From CAYMUC01 sp964471865 (GTDB lineage Bacteria > Actinomycetota > Acidimicrobiia > Acidimicrobiales > Ilumatobacteraceae), in assembly GCA_964471865.1 (NCBI GenBank), contig CAYYHU010000002.1, positions 1 through 64,000 on the forward strand: 64,000 nucleotides of DNA, in the 5' to 3' direction. This document shows, one piece after another, positions 52,989 to 61,421 of the stretch; position 1 is the first letter of the stretch; every line of letters starts with the position of its first letter. The notes beneath the pieces were generated by a model that saw nothing but the letters and a program-made list of their open reading frames with translations, did no database searches and had not been told where the DNA came from. A program made the position numbers and the translations under genes.

Positions 52989-53192
52989 TCAGCTTTCCAG
53001 TCTGTGGTGCTTGACCTTCGGGCCGCCGACCCAACCGGCAAGGTGGATGTCGACATCGATCTTGTCACCGGCGACCCGGCGGCCCCGCGGAGTGAAGATC
53101 CCCACCCGACCGTCCTTCGATGTGACACGGACGTTTCCGTCGCCATCCTGTTCATAGAGGGCGCCCGTGATCGGGTGAACGATGCCCTTCAC
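52989..53192 (-). CDS. Small protein between Rieske and crotonase genes
   Basis: 67 residues: VHPITGALYEQDGDGNVRV, IFTPRGRRVAGDKIDVDIHLAG and a C-terminal basic tail. The GTG at 53192 overlaps the Rieske stop (GTGA). No family is recognised. Beta-rich and compact, it may be a partner of the oxygenase, but it lacks the Cys/His pairs of a Rieske ferredoxin. Confidence 0.55.
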   Translation of the reverse strand: MKGIVHPITGALYEQDGDGNVRVTSKDGRVGIFTPRGRRVAGDKIDVDIHLAGWVGGPKVKHHRLES

Positions 53193-54649
53193 AGCTCGAG
53201 CTCGACTTCGCTGTCGACCGCGGCGGCACATTCCCCGGCCTCTATCCAGACGTCGAGCTTGTGGTGGAGCCAGCGCACCTTCGATTCCATGTAATCCGAC
53301 AGGGTGACGGCTCCCTTCATGGATGTCTCGAGTCCTTGTTGCACCTTCGCCATGTTGGACAAGTCCTGGTTGAAGACCTTGCCGATCATGCCCAGTTCGG
53401 GTGCATCGGTGAACGACTCGTCGGGCCCGAGCCAGTGGACCGGAGCCGGCGGCGGGCGATCACCCGAGAATGGCGACAGCAACAGGACCTCCATGATGGA
53501 GGTCCGATGGTCGTCGCCGTTGGGGCGGAAGCGGTAGACGATCCGGTTGAACGATCCCCACGGGTGGAAGTTCGGAAAGATCGTGTAGTCGAAGTTGTCG
53601 ATCATCTCCGAATCGCTCCACGCGTCGGCGAGATCGCCCACGATCGGGCGCCACCGTTCGCGTGCCGCGGACGCGGCTACCCGGCGGCAGGTGTCGCCGT
53701 CCGGGATCTCGAAGGGGGTCTCCTCGTCGACGCGGGTGTCCATCATTGCCCGCATCATCTCGTCGGGATCAACGGCGTACCAGAGTGTCGGCGATGCAGT
53801 GCCTGCCGGGGTGATGACCCTCGAGCAGTTGTCCCAGATGTCGATCTGGCTGTTCGGATTCCCGAGGTACTTCGCCGTGACCGGGTGGGTGGTGTCGGCG
53901 TGGTACGACTCACAGAACGCTTCCTGGGAAATCTTCCAGTTGCACTCGATCACCTTGGCCACGTGGGCTTCGACGTAGCGGCTCGCGAGGTCCCATCGGT
54001 CGAAGTGATCCAAGCCCTCCCCGACCCACTCGACGAATGACGGGGCCTCGAGGTCGGGGTTGATGAACACGAAGCCTTGCCAGGTGGCCACCTGGACCTC
54101 GGGAAGCTGAAACTCACCGGCGTCCGCCCGCAGGGCCAGCGTCGGGAAATCCCAATTGGCCGGCGCGTGCTTGAAGCTCCCGTCGAGCTCCCAAGCAAAG
54201 CCATGGAACGGGCAGCGGATCTCGCCGTCGCAATGTCCCTCAAAGTCCTTCAGCTGCCGACCACGGTGCAGGCACGAGTTCCAGTAGGCCTTGATCGTGT
54301 CTGGCGCCGTCCGCACGACGAGGAAGGAGTGCCGCACGATTTCATAGACCACGTAGTCGCCGACATCGGGTATGTGTTCCTCGCGACACGCGAACTGCCA
54401 CGCCCGGCTCCAGACGTGTTGGACTTCCTTCTCGTGCCACGATCGGCTCGTGTAGCGCTGCACCGGCATATCGTCGCTGCCGAAGTACCGGGGGGATTCG
54501 ACGCGTAACTCTGCGGGAACCACATGCGTGTCGGTGTCGAGCAACTCCTGATAGCTGATTCCCGGCGAGCGGGCAGTTCCCGGTGCTGGTCCGTCGGCGA
54601 TGCTCATTCGTGGCTCCCTGTCCTCGACCTCGATTGCTGGGCCAGCCAT
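53189..54649 (-). CDS. Rieske ring-hydroxylating oxygenase, alpha subunit
   Basis: A 486-residue Rieske oxygenase. The cluster ligands are NSCLHRGRQL (C-x-H) and RCPFHGFAWE (C-x2-H) near residues 110-140. The catalytic domain has NWKISQEAFCESYHADTTHP near residue 220, with the His/His/Asp iron site. The start at 54649 follows AGGAA; an internal ATG at 54607 has a better AGGGAG site. The first gene of its transcript, it has the 20-bp palindrome at 54677 in front. The beta subunit and redox partners are not adjacent. Confidence 0.9.
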   Translation of the reverse strand: MAGPAIEVEDREPRMSIADGPAPGTARSPGISYQELLDTDTHVVPAELRVESPRYFGSDDMPVQRYTSRSWHEKEVQHVWSRAWQFACREEHIPDVGDYVVYEIVRHSFLVVRTAPDTIKAYWNSCLHRGRQLKDFEGHCDGEIRCPFHGFAWELDGSFKHAPANWDFPTLALRADAGEFQLPEVQVATWQGFVFINPDLEAPSFVEWVGEGLDHFDRWDLASRYVEAHVAKVIECNWKISQEAFCESYHADTTHPVTAKYLGNPNSQIDIWDNCSRVITPAGTASPTLWYAVDPDEMMRAMMDTRVDEETPFEIPDGDTCRRVAASAARERWRPIVGDLADAWSDSEMIDNFDYTIFPNFHPWGSFNRIVYRFRPNGDDHRTSIMEVLLLSPFSGDRPPPAPVHWLGPDESFTDAPELGMIGKVFNQDLSNMAKVQQGLETSMKGAVTLSDYMESKVRWLHHKLDVWIEAGECAAAVDSEVELEL

Positions 54650-54676
54650 GGCCGTTCCTGGTCAATTCTACCACCG

Positions 54677-54696
54677 ATATGAACTACCGTTCATAT
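54677..54696. promoter_or_regulatory. 20-bp perfect palindrome in the Rieske/SDR divergent promoter
   Basis: ATATGAACTACCGTTCATAT has perfect 8-bp arms around TACC. The core TGAAC-N4-GTTCA is the same as at 48882. It lies 27 bp upstream of the Rieske start (54649) and 55 bp upstream of the SDR start (54752), so it can control both. A TetR-type site is the natural explanation. Confidence 0.75.
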
Positions 54697-54751
54697 GTGA
54701 TGTGGTCCTGTGCAACACTGACGTGTTCCAGACCTACGTCAAGGAGGCACG

Positions 54752-55519
54752 GTGGATCTTCAACTCAAGGGCAGGCGAGCGTTGGTGTCCGCCGGCCACA
54801 AGGGCATCGGCAGGATCGTGGCGTCCCGACTCCTGGAAGAAGGGGCAGCGGTGTCGATCTGTTGTCGTCGCCAGGACGACCTCGACGAAGCGCTTGACGC
54901 GCTGTCTTCCCTCGGCACGGCCATCGGCCAGGTGTGCGACATGGCCGACCCTGTTGCCGTTGCCGCATGGGTGAACGCCTCGGCCGAGGCACTCGGCGGG
55001 ATCGACATCTGCGTTGGGAATGCAAGCGCCAGCAGTCAGCACGGCGAAGGTCCCGAACCCTGGCGACGGAGCTTCGATGTCGACATCCTCGGTACCGCGA
55101 TGTTCCTCGAGGCCGCGAAGCCGTTTCTGCTCGACTCAGATGCAGCAGCAATCGTGCAGATCGCCACCATCACCGCCATCGAACACCATGACGTGCCGAT
55201 CAACCCCAGTTATGGAGCCAGCAAGGCTGCCACCATCAACCTCATCGCCCAGTTGGCGCAGCGGTGGGGAGCGGAAGGCATCCGGGCCAACACCGTGTCG
55301 CCCGGGCCCATCCTGATCGAGGGCGGACGCTGGGACGCCATCCGAGGTCGCCGGCCCGAGATCTACGAACGTGACCGCCTCATGCACCCAACCAAACGGA
55401 TGGGCACAGGCGACGAAGTCGCCGACGTCATCACTTTCCTTGCATCACCCCGGGCGAGCTGGGTGAACGGTGCCAACGTGGTGGTCGATGGCGGCTACAC
55501 GAAACGGGTCGGCTTCTGA
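54752..55519 (+). CDS. Short-chain dehydrogenase/reductase
   Basis: A 255-residue SDR from a GTG with AAGGAGG 4 nt upstream. Cofactor motif SAGHKGIGRI near residue 14 (a variant of TGxxxGIG), GNASAS in place of NNAG, YGASK near residue 156, VDGGYTKRVGF at the end. The altered NNAG element is notable. Divergent from the Rieske gene and presumably in the same regulon. Confidence 0.85.
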   Translation: MDLQLKGRRALVSAGHKGIGRIVASRLLEEGAAVSICCRRQDDLDEALDALSSLGTAIGQVCDMADPVAVAAWVNASAEALGGIDICVGNASASSQHGEGPEPWRRSFDVDILGTAMFLEAAKPFLLDSDAAAIVQIATITAIEHHDVPINPSYGASKAATINLIAQLAQRWGAEGIRANTVSPGPILIEGGRWDAIRGRRPEIYERDRLMHPTKRMGTGDEVADVITFLASPRASWVNGANVVVDGGYTKRVGF

Positions 55520-55803
55520 TTGCCGCGTATCTCCTAGCGCAGACGGAGATCAATGACAGCGACGGATTCCGGGAACACACCAGCGCCTTCTCACCGACCC
55601 TTACGCCCTTCGTCGACGGGGTCCTCGCAGCGGACGACGACGCACGGTCGGTGGAGGACACCCGGCCTGCGGGTCGTGTCGTCATCATCGAGCTCGACAC
55701 CGCCACACCGCGTACGCCTGAAATCAGTCCGACGCCTACCAGCACATCTCGTCGATCCGCTGCGCACCAGCGAGGCCAGATGGTCGTCGCTGCTGGAATC
55801 TGA
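55516..55803 (+). pseudogene. Frameshifted DUF1330-like fragment
   Basis: The frame following the SDR reads AAYLLAQTEINDSDGFREH, VEDTRPAGRVVIIELDT and ends QMVVAAGI-stop, which is the DUF1330 pattern (YxxAxxxxxDxxxFxxY, PxGRxVxxEF). No start codon fits, and the middle appears to slip frame (DAYQHISSIRC in another frame). It looks like a decaying short gene. Confidence 0.45.
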
Positions 55804-56294
55804 CAGCCCGACGAGACCCACCGAATGAACCTGATGGCCCAACGCATCATCGTCACGGGCTGTGCCAGCGGCACGAGTGCCGCCACGGTGCTGGCGGATA
55901 TCGACGGGGGTACGCGGGTCGTAGCGATGGACGTCTCTAATGAAGTAGAGAGCCTCATGTGTGTGGATGGCTCGGCGTCTGGTCCGGGGATCTTCATGCC
56001 ATCGCCGAGGGACTCCCGCTGCGCCGTTCACCAACGCCCTGAACTAGGACTACGCCCGCGTCACCGCTGCCTCGAACCGGCAACATAGGAATCGCCTGAA
56101 GAAATCTGAGATCGATCCCGCTCTGGTACGGCAAGCACTGCCAGGAATCAACGGGATTTCTTCGGTCCCGGCCGATGCCCCCAAGAGCGGGCCGCTTTAA
56201 ACACAAGCGTGGGGCTAAAAGTACGGATAGAGCACCCCGCCCGTACCGTGAAAACTGCCCGCGACCTGAGGAGACTCGGTGTGGGGAGAATGTG
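55520..56294. other. Debris region between the island and tRNA-Leu
   Basis: About 775 bp with only damaged gene fragments (DUF1330-like and SDR-like) and then about 200 bp of unassigned sequence. The last part before the tRNA is noticeably less GC-rich. No integrase or direct repeat of the tRNA end was found by eye. Confidence 0.6.
55834..56088 (+). pseudogene. Truncated SDR (hydroxysteroid dehydrogenase-like) remnant
   Basis: The first 40 codons, MAQRIIVTGCASGTSAATV and VVAMDVSNEV, look like the N-terminus of the 3-alpha-hydroxysteroid dehydrogenase group. After residue 45 no SDR sequence is recognisable. The glycine motif is also damaged (TGCASGTSAA for TGxxxGIGAA). A degraded gene start. 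Confidence 0.45.
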
Positions 56295-56378
56295 TGTCGA
56301 AGGGGGGACTTGAACCCCCACGCCCTTACGGGCACTAGCCCCTCAAGCTAGCGCGTCTGCCTATTCCGCCACTTCGAC
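56295..56378 (-). tRNA. tRNA-Leu (anticodon GAG)
   Basis: 84 nt. Acceptor stem GTCGAAG/CTTCGAC with discriminator A, D-arm GGCGGAATAGGCAGACGC, anticodon stem CTAGC/GCTAG with loop TTGAGGG (anticodon GAG), a class II variable arm (TGCCCGTAAGGGCG) and T-arm GGGGGTTCAAGTCCCCC. CCA is not encoded. It lies 32 bp downstream of secG on the same strand. Confidence 0.95.
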
Positions 56379-56410
56379 GTGGTGAAGATCTGACGATACC
56401 TGCCGCCGCG

Positions 56411-56650
56411 TCAGCGTTCCAACAAGAACCCGAGTGCGACCACGGTGAAGAACCAGACCAGAGCGAGCACCAGCGTGATCCGGTTGAGGTTGCGTTCCGC
56501 CGCCGTCGAACCGAGAGCCGCGCCACCGCCACCGCCGAACATGTCCGACAGTCCGCCGCCGCGACCACTGTGCATCAGGATCCCGGCGATCAACGCGAAC
56601 ATCGACAGAACGTTCACGATGATGGTGAGGTACAACACGAAGTCGCGCAC
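56411..56650 (-). CDS. secG: Preprotein translocase subunit SecG
   Basis: 79 residues with two hydrophobic segments (LYLTIIVNVLSMFALIAGIL and LVLALVWFFTVVALGFLL) around the glycine-rich SGRGGGLSDMFGGGGGAALG loop. A standard SecG of the SecYEG channel. It ends the glycolytic transcript, 11 bp after the SBP gene. Confidence 0.93.
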   Translation of the reverse strand: MRDFVLYLTIIVNVLSMFALIAGILMHSGRGGGLSDMFGGGGGAALGSTAAERNLNRITLVLALVWFFTVVALGFLLER

Positions 56651-56661
56651 GGCCCCAGATC

Positions 56662-58479
56662 CTACCGGAGAGCACGCAGACGCGGCAGTGCCCGTATCGG
56701 ACCCCCGTGAGGTCCATCAAGGATCGTGTCGAGACCGCTGACTGAGTCCTGAGCGATAAGCAGGGCCGAGGATTCTGCTCGCAACGGAAACCATCGCACG
56801 GCGTCGTCGATCGCTTCACCACCGGCGATCACGATTTCTTCGAGGTCGCCGAGGCACAGATCCCAGGCCTCACGGGTTTCGCTGTCACAACCGATCACCC
56901 GTCGTGTGATCGCCACGTTCGCCGGCACCGCATCCTCGCTGGCGCCCTGTGAGACCGTCGGGTCCGCAAGGATCCCCGAGGGCCAACGACCGTAGGGGTC
57001 CAGTTCGAGTCGATGTACGACGAGATCGGCGTCATCGGGATCCTCCACTGCCTCCACGAGGACCCCCACAGACCCCAACTGGTCGATGATCTCGGCTGCG
57101 ACTGCGGGATCCGCACCCGGTGCACTGGCGACCCGTATGGAGAGGTACCCGATGAAGGGATGGGTCAGGATCCCATCGTCATCGAGCCGGTATCCGGTGT
57201 CGGCGAGAATCTGAGCAGCGAGACCGATGTCGCCGAGCCCGAGCCCGCCTGCGGTCGCCGGATCGAGTCCCGGTTGGCGCCACGGTGCGTATCGAAGGCT
57301 CTGAGCCCTCACCGCTCCGGGGGCTCCTACGGCGCTCAGACGATCACGATCGAGAATCGCAGCAATTCCGAGTCGGGTGCCGTGGACGTCGAGGTGAAGA
57401 CTCCCTGACCGGAACTCGGCCACGTGTTGAACATCTCGAGCCCATCTGAGCACCTCGATCGATTCCTCGTTCGCAGCATCCTGGGATGGCTCTGCAACCA
57501 CCACGATGTCGCTTCGCCCCTCCACCAAAGCCGCGCGACCGGCGGCCTCATCGGCAACGAAGGCGATGTTGAGTACCTCGGGAGGAACCCCCGGGGACGT
57601 CTCGTCACCGTCACCGATGCCGGTGGCCAAGACCTCGTCGTAGTACGGGTTGCGAACCAGACGCATTCCCGAACCCGCCACCCAGCTCTCCAGGATCATG
57701 GGGCCCGAGGACACCAGGGGTCCTCGAGGAGTCATGCCCGTGACCAGAGCTTCGATGACTTCATCGACCGCCACTTCGGGATCGTTCGAGAACTGATGAG
57801 CCGGCAAGACGGTGGAGAGCACCCCTGTCGAGGACGCAACCCAGGGGTCCCAGACCAGATCGAAGACGCTTGGCGACACCGCCACCGCATCCACGAGCGC
57901 GTCCATGGCCTGAGAGTCTCCCAACGTCGACACGATCTCGCGGGTGCGACCGGTCCGAGCGATCTCCAGGGTGAACAACACATCTCGGGTCGTCACTGTG
58001 CGTCCGTCGGACCATCGCAGTCCGTCTCGCAATCGGTATCGCTCCCGGTCGCGACCGGCGGCATCGACGAGGATTTCAGGTTCCTCGGCCACGAGCTGGG
58101 GACGAGGGGCTCCGTTGTCCTGTGCGCCAAAGAGGCTCGAGAGCACTGCGCTGCGGATCCATGACGCCGTCCACGCCGATGTCGAGGCCAGAGATGTCGG
58201 GTTCGTGTCGAGAAGCGAGGTCGGCTCGCCGATGACCGCCCACGCGACGGTACCGGCGGCAGTGGGAGTGGTCGGGGCGCTGATCTCGGGACGAGATGTC
58301 GAGGGAGACGTCCCCGACGGAACGCTCATCGACGGTGTCGCCGTGGCCGGCGTCAGAGTCGTCGATACCTGCGAGTTCGCTCCCGACTCAGTCGATTCGA
58401 CCGTTCCCGAGCATGCGACCCCGATCAGAGCCCAGGCGGCCACCGCCACCCCACCGACCAAGCGGCGCTGGGTCCCCAT
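56662..58479 (-). CDS. ABC transporter substrate-binding lipoprotein (family 5-like)
   Basis: 605 residues. The N-terminal lipobox is IGVACSG near residue 23. A Ser/Thr-rich linker (25-75) is followed by a peptide/nickel-type solute-binding fold: RYRLRDGLRWSDGRTVTTRDVLFTLEIA near residue 145 and GPMILESWVAGSGMRLVRNPYYDE near residue 260. No permease or ATPase gene is adjacent. Its position between tpiA and secG (12 and 11 bp gaps) is unusual and suggests co-transcription with glycolysis. Confidence 0.82.
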   Translation of the reverse strand: MGTQRRLVGGVAVAAWALIGVACSGTVESTESGANSQVSTTLTPATATPSMSVPSGTSPSTSRPEISAPTTPTAAGTVAWAVIGEPTSLLDTNPTSLASTSAWTASWIRSAVLSSLFGAQDNGAPRPQLVAEEPEILVDAAGRDRERYRLRDGLRWSDGRTVTTRDVLFTLEIARTGRTREIVSTLGDSQAMDALVDAVAVSPSVFDLVWDPWVASSTGVLSTVLPAHQFSNDPEVAVDEVIEALVTGMTPRGPLVSSGPMILESWVAGSGMRLVRNPYYDEVLATGIGDGDETSPGVPPEVLNIAFVADEAAGRAALVEGRSDIVVVAEPSQDAANEESIEVLRWARDVQHVAEFRSGSLHLDVHGTRLGIAAILDRDRLSAVGAPGAVRAQSLRYAPWRQPGLDPATAGGLGLGDIGLAAQILADTGYRLDDDGILTHPFIGYLSIRVASAPGADPAVAAEIIDQLGSVGVLVEAVEDPDDADLVVHRLELDPYGRWPSGILADPTVSQGASEDAVPANVAITRRVIGCDSETREAWDLCLGDLEEIVIAGGEAIDDAVRWFPLRAESSALLIAQDSVSGLDTILDGPHGGPIRALPRLRALR

Positions 58480-58491
58480 CGCTGGGACCCT

Positions 58492-59262
58492 TCACTCCCC
58501 CGCTGACTGGACGATGCGGGCGAACTCGTCCGGATCAAGGCTTGCGCCCCCGACCAGAGCTCCATCGACGTCGGGCTGCGCCATGAGTTCGGCGACGTTA
58601 CCTGCTTTGACCGAGCCCCCGTACTGGATGCGCACCGAGTCGGCAGTGGCCGCGTCGGCGATGCGAGCGACCTCGGCTCGGATCTCTCCACACACCCCTT
58701 GAGCGTCCTCAGGGGTGGCGGTTCGCCCAGTTCCAATCGCCCAGATCGGTTCATACGCCATGACGCTCGTTGCGATCTGTTCCTTGGTCAGACCGTTCAG
58801 TGCCGCTCGGACCTGGGACAGAACCTTGTCGTTGGTCGCCCCAGCCTCTCGTTCGGCCAAGGTCTCTCCGACACAGATGATCGGGGTCATACCGTGACGC
58901 AGGATCGCTTTGGCTTTGTCGTTGACCATCTGGTCGGTCTCACCAAAGAGCTCTCGGCGCTCCGAATGCCCACAGATCACGAGGGCCACGTTCAACTTGG
59001 AAAGAAACACCGGAGACACTTCGCCGGTAAAGGCGCCCTTGTCCTCCCAGTGACAGTGCTGGGCACCCAACATGAGCGCAAGGTCGTCGGCCTCGATCAG
59101 GGTCTGGATGCTTCGCAGATCGGTGAAAGGAGGGTGGACACTGACATCCACTGCGGCGTAGTCGTCCTTGCCGAGAAGGTAACTCAGCTTCTGGACATGC
59201 TGAATCGCCTCGAAATGGTGGTGATTCATCTTCCAGTTGCCGCTGATCAACGGTCTACGCAT
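58492..59262 (-). CDS. tpiA: Triosephosphate isomerase
   Basis: A 256-residue TIM: SGNWKMN at the N-terminus (Asn/Lys), VICGHSERRELFGE (catalytic His), AYEPIWAIGTG (Glu), IQYGGSVKAGN. Catalyses glyceraldehyde-3-phosphate/dihydroxyacetone-phosphate interconversion. The ATG at 59262 overlaps the pgk stop by 8 bp. Confidence 0.97.
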   Translation of the reverse strand: MRRPLISGNWKMNHHHFEAIQHVQKLSYLLGKDDYAAVDVSVHPPFTDLRSIQTLIEADDLALMLGAQHCHWEDKGAFTGEVSPVFLSKLNVALVICGHSERRELFGETDQMVNDKAKAILRHGMTPIICVGETLAEREAGATNDKVLSQVRAALNGLTKEQIATSVMAYEPIWAIGTGRTATPEDAQGVCGEIRAEVARIADAATADSVRIQYGGSVKAGNVAELMAQPDVDGALVGGASLDPDEFARIVQSAGE

Positions 59263-60355
59263 GAGGAGCCTCCCGCAGAGCTCGCAGTCCGGGGAGATCG
59301 CCCAACTCGAGAAGTTCGAGTGAGGCCCCACCCCCGGTCGAGACGTGGTCGACCTCGGTGTCGAGATCGAACTGGGCGAGCGCGGCTGCCGAATCGCCTC
59401 CACCCACCACGGTGAACGCTTTGGTCTGGGCCATGGCCTCGGCGACCGCTCGGGTTCCTGCATCGAAGCGAGGGTCTTCGAACATGCCCATCGGGCCGTT
59501 CCAGAACACGGTGCGCGCGTCCATGATCACATCGCTGAAGGCCGCCGCGCTTCCGGGTCCGATATCGAAACCCTTGGCTCCCGCCGGCAACCGGGAACCG
59601 AACGTCGCCCGGTTTCCTTGCGCATCGAGACCGACGAAATCCTCTGGCAGATGGATCGGAACGGATCCCGCGAGCAGTCGCCGACAGGTCTCGATCTGAT
59701 CGGGTTCATGCAACGAGTCACCGATCGAACGGCCCTGAGCGGCCAAAAAGGTGAAACACATCGCCCCTCCGACCACGAGAGCGTCGACGACTCCCACGAG
59801 GGCTTCGACCACACCCAACTTGTCGGAGATTTTCGCACCGCCGAGTACCGCGACGAAGGGTCGCTTGGGTCGCTCTCGTAACCCGGAGATGATCTCGACC
59901 TCGCGTTCGAGCAGACGGCCGGCCGCTGATGGCAGAGTGCGCGGAGGGCCCACGATCGAGCCATGTGCCCGATGGGCGGCACCGAATGCATCGTCGACAT
60001 AGAGATTGAAACCCTCGACGAGACGAGCGACGAACGCCGGATCGTCGGCCTCTTCGCCGGCGTCGAAACGTAGGTTCTCGAGCAACTCGACCCCGGGAGC
60101 CAACTCGGCGAGTCGCGCCCGGACCGGATCCATCGACCAGCGAGGATCGGGTGAACCCTTCGGGCGACCGAGATGACTCGCGCAGACCACGGTGGCACCT
60201 CGTTCGGTCAGCCAGGTGATGGTCTCGAGAGCAGCCCGGATTCGGAAATCGTCGGTGATGACCCCATCGACGATGGGCACGTTGAAATCGGTGCGTACGA
60301 GGACCCGCTTCCCCGACACATCGCCGAGGTCCTCGAGGCGAGGAACGCTCGCCAC
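59255..60355 (-). CDS. pgk: Phosphoglycerate kinase
   Basis: 366 residues, a little shorter than the usual 390-400. RVLVRTDFNVPI near residue 17, HLGRPKGSPDP, LENLRFDAGEEADD, FVAVLGGAKISDKLGV and VVGGGDSAAAL near the C-terminus. Makes ATP and 3-phosphoglycerate from 1,3-bisphosphoglycerate. Linked to gap by a 3-bp gap. Confidence 0.97.
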   Translation of the reverse strand: MASVPRLEDLGDVSGKRVLVRTDFNVPIVDGVITDDFRIRAALETITWLTERGATVVCASHLGRPKGSPDPRWSMDPVRARLAELAPGVELLENLRFDAGEEADDPAFVARLVEGFNLYVDDAFGAAHRAHGSIVGPPRTLPSAAGRLLEREVEIISGLRERPKRPFVAVLGGAKISDKLGVVEALVGVVDALVVGGAMCFTFLAAQGRSIGDSLHEPDQIETCRRLLAGSVPIHLPEDFVGLDAQGNRATFGSRLPAGAKGFDIGPGSAAAFSDVIMDARTVFWNGPMGMFEDPRFDAGTRAVAEAMAQTKAFTVVGGGDSAAALAQFDLDTEVDHVSTGGGASLELLELGDLPGLRALREAPHA

Positions 60356-60358
60356 CGC

Positions 60359-61378
60359 TCAGCGCTTCCGCTTGGCCAGTTTGGACCCGACGAACATCGT
60401 CAGGTCCACCAGGCGGTTCGAGTACCCCCACTCGTTGTCGTACCAGCCGAGCACCTTGACCAGGGTGCCCATCGACATCGTCAGTCCGGCGTCGAAGATG
60501 CAGCTGTGCGGATCGGTCACGATGTCAGAGGACACGATCGGATCCTCGGTGTAGCGCAGCACACCCTTGAGCGGTCCCTTGGCGGCCTTGGCGAAGGCGG
60601 CATTGATCTCGTCGACACTTGCCGATGTCTTGAGAACCGCGTTGAAGTCAGTGATCGAACCGGTGGGCACCGGAACTCGCAGGGCGGTGCCGTCCAGACG
60701 CCCCTTCATGGCTTCCATGACGAGCGAGGTCGCCCGAGCCGCACCCGTCGATGTCGGAGTGATGTTGATCGCCGCTCCCCGAGCGCGGCGCAGATCGTCA
60801 TGGGGACCGTCGACCAGGTTCTGGTCCCCGGTGTAGGCATGCACGGTGGTCATCAGACCCTGTTCGACGCCGAACGCATCGTCGAGCACCTTGACCAAAG
60901 GAACGAAGCAGTTCGTCGTACACGACGCGTTCGACACGACCTTGTGAGTCTTGGGATCGAAGGTCTTGTGGTTGACGCCGTACACGAACGTGGCGTCGGC
61001 ACCCGTCGCCGGGGCCGACACGATCACCATCGGGGCGCCCCCGTCGAGATGTTTGGCGGCGTCATCGCGTTTGGTGAACCGACCCGTCGACTCGATGACC
61101 AGATCGACCCCGAGTTCCCCCCACGGGAGGGCTTCGGGGCTGCGCTCGGCCAGGATCCGGATCTCGTGACCGTCCACGACGATCGCGTTTCGCTTGACCT
61201 TGACGGTGGCGTCGAGACGACCCAGCACCGAGTCGTACTTCAACAGATGTGCCATGGTGTCGAGCGAACCGAGGTCATTGGCAGCAACGATCTCGAGGTC
61301 GGCTCCTGCCGCACGCGCGGCTCGGAAGAAGTTCCGTCCGATCCGTCCGAATCCGTTGATTCCTACTCGCACCGTCAT
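60359..61378 (-). CDS. gap: Glyceraldehyde-3-phosphate dehydrogenase
   Basis: 339 residues: VGINGFGRIGRNFFRAA at the NAD site, SNASCTTNC with catalytic Cys near residue 152, HAYTGDQ, WYDNEWGYSNR near the end. It oxidises glyceraldehyde-3-phosphate. First of the glycolytic genes; 43 bp separates it from rapZ, where yvcK and whiA would be expected. Confidence 0.97.
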   Translation of the reverse strand: MTVRVGINGFGRIGRNFFRAARAAGADLEIVAANDLGSLDTMAHLLKYDSVLGRLDATVKVKRNAIVVDGHEIRILAERSPEALPWGELGVDLVIESTGRFTKRDDAAKHLDGGAPMVIVSAPATGADATFVYGVNHKTFDPKTHKVVSNASCTTNCFVPLVKVLDDAFGVEQGLMTTVHAYTGDQNLVDGPHDDLRRARGAAINITPTSTGAARATSLVMEAMKGRLDGTALRVPVPTGSITDFNAVLKTSASVDEINAAFAKAAKGPLKGVLRYTEDPIVSSDIVTDPHSCIFDAGLTMSMGTLVKVLGWYDNEWGYSNRLVDLTMFVGSKLAKRKR

Positions 61379-61421
61379 CGTCGACGTCCTTTCACATCCC
61401 GGGGGGTTCGTGGTCGCGACC

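Noticed and set aside
56231..56256. GTACGG...CCGTAC inverted repeat near the tRNA as an attachment or terminator site
   Set aside because: Six-bp arms with a long loop in GC-rich sequence are expected by chance, and no duplicate exists in the window.
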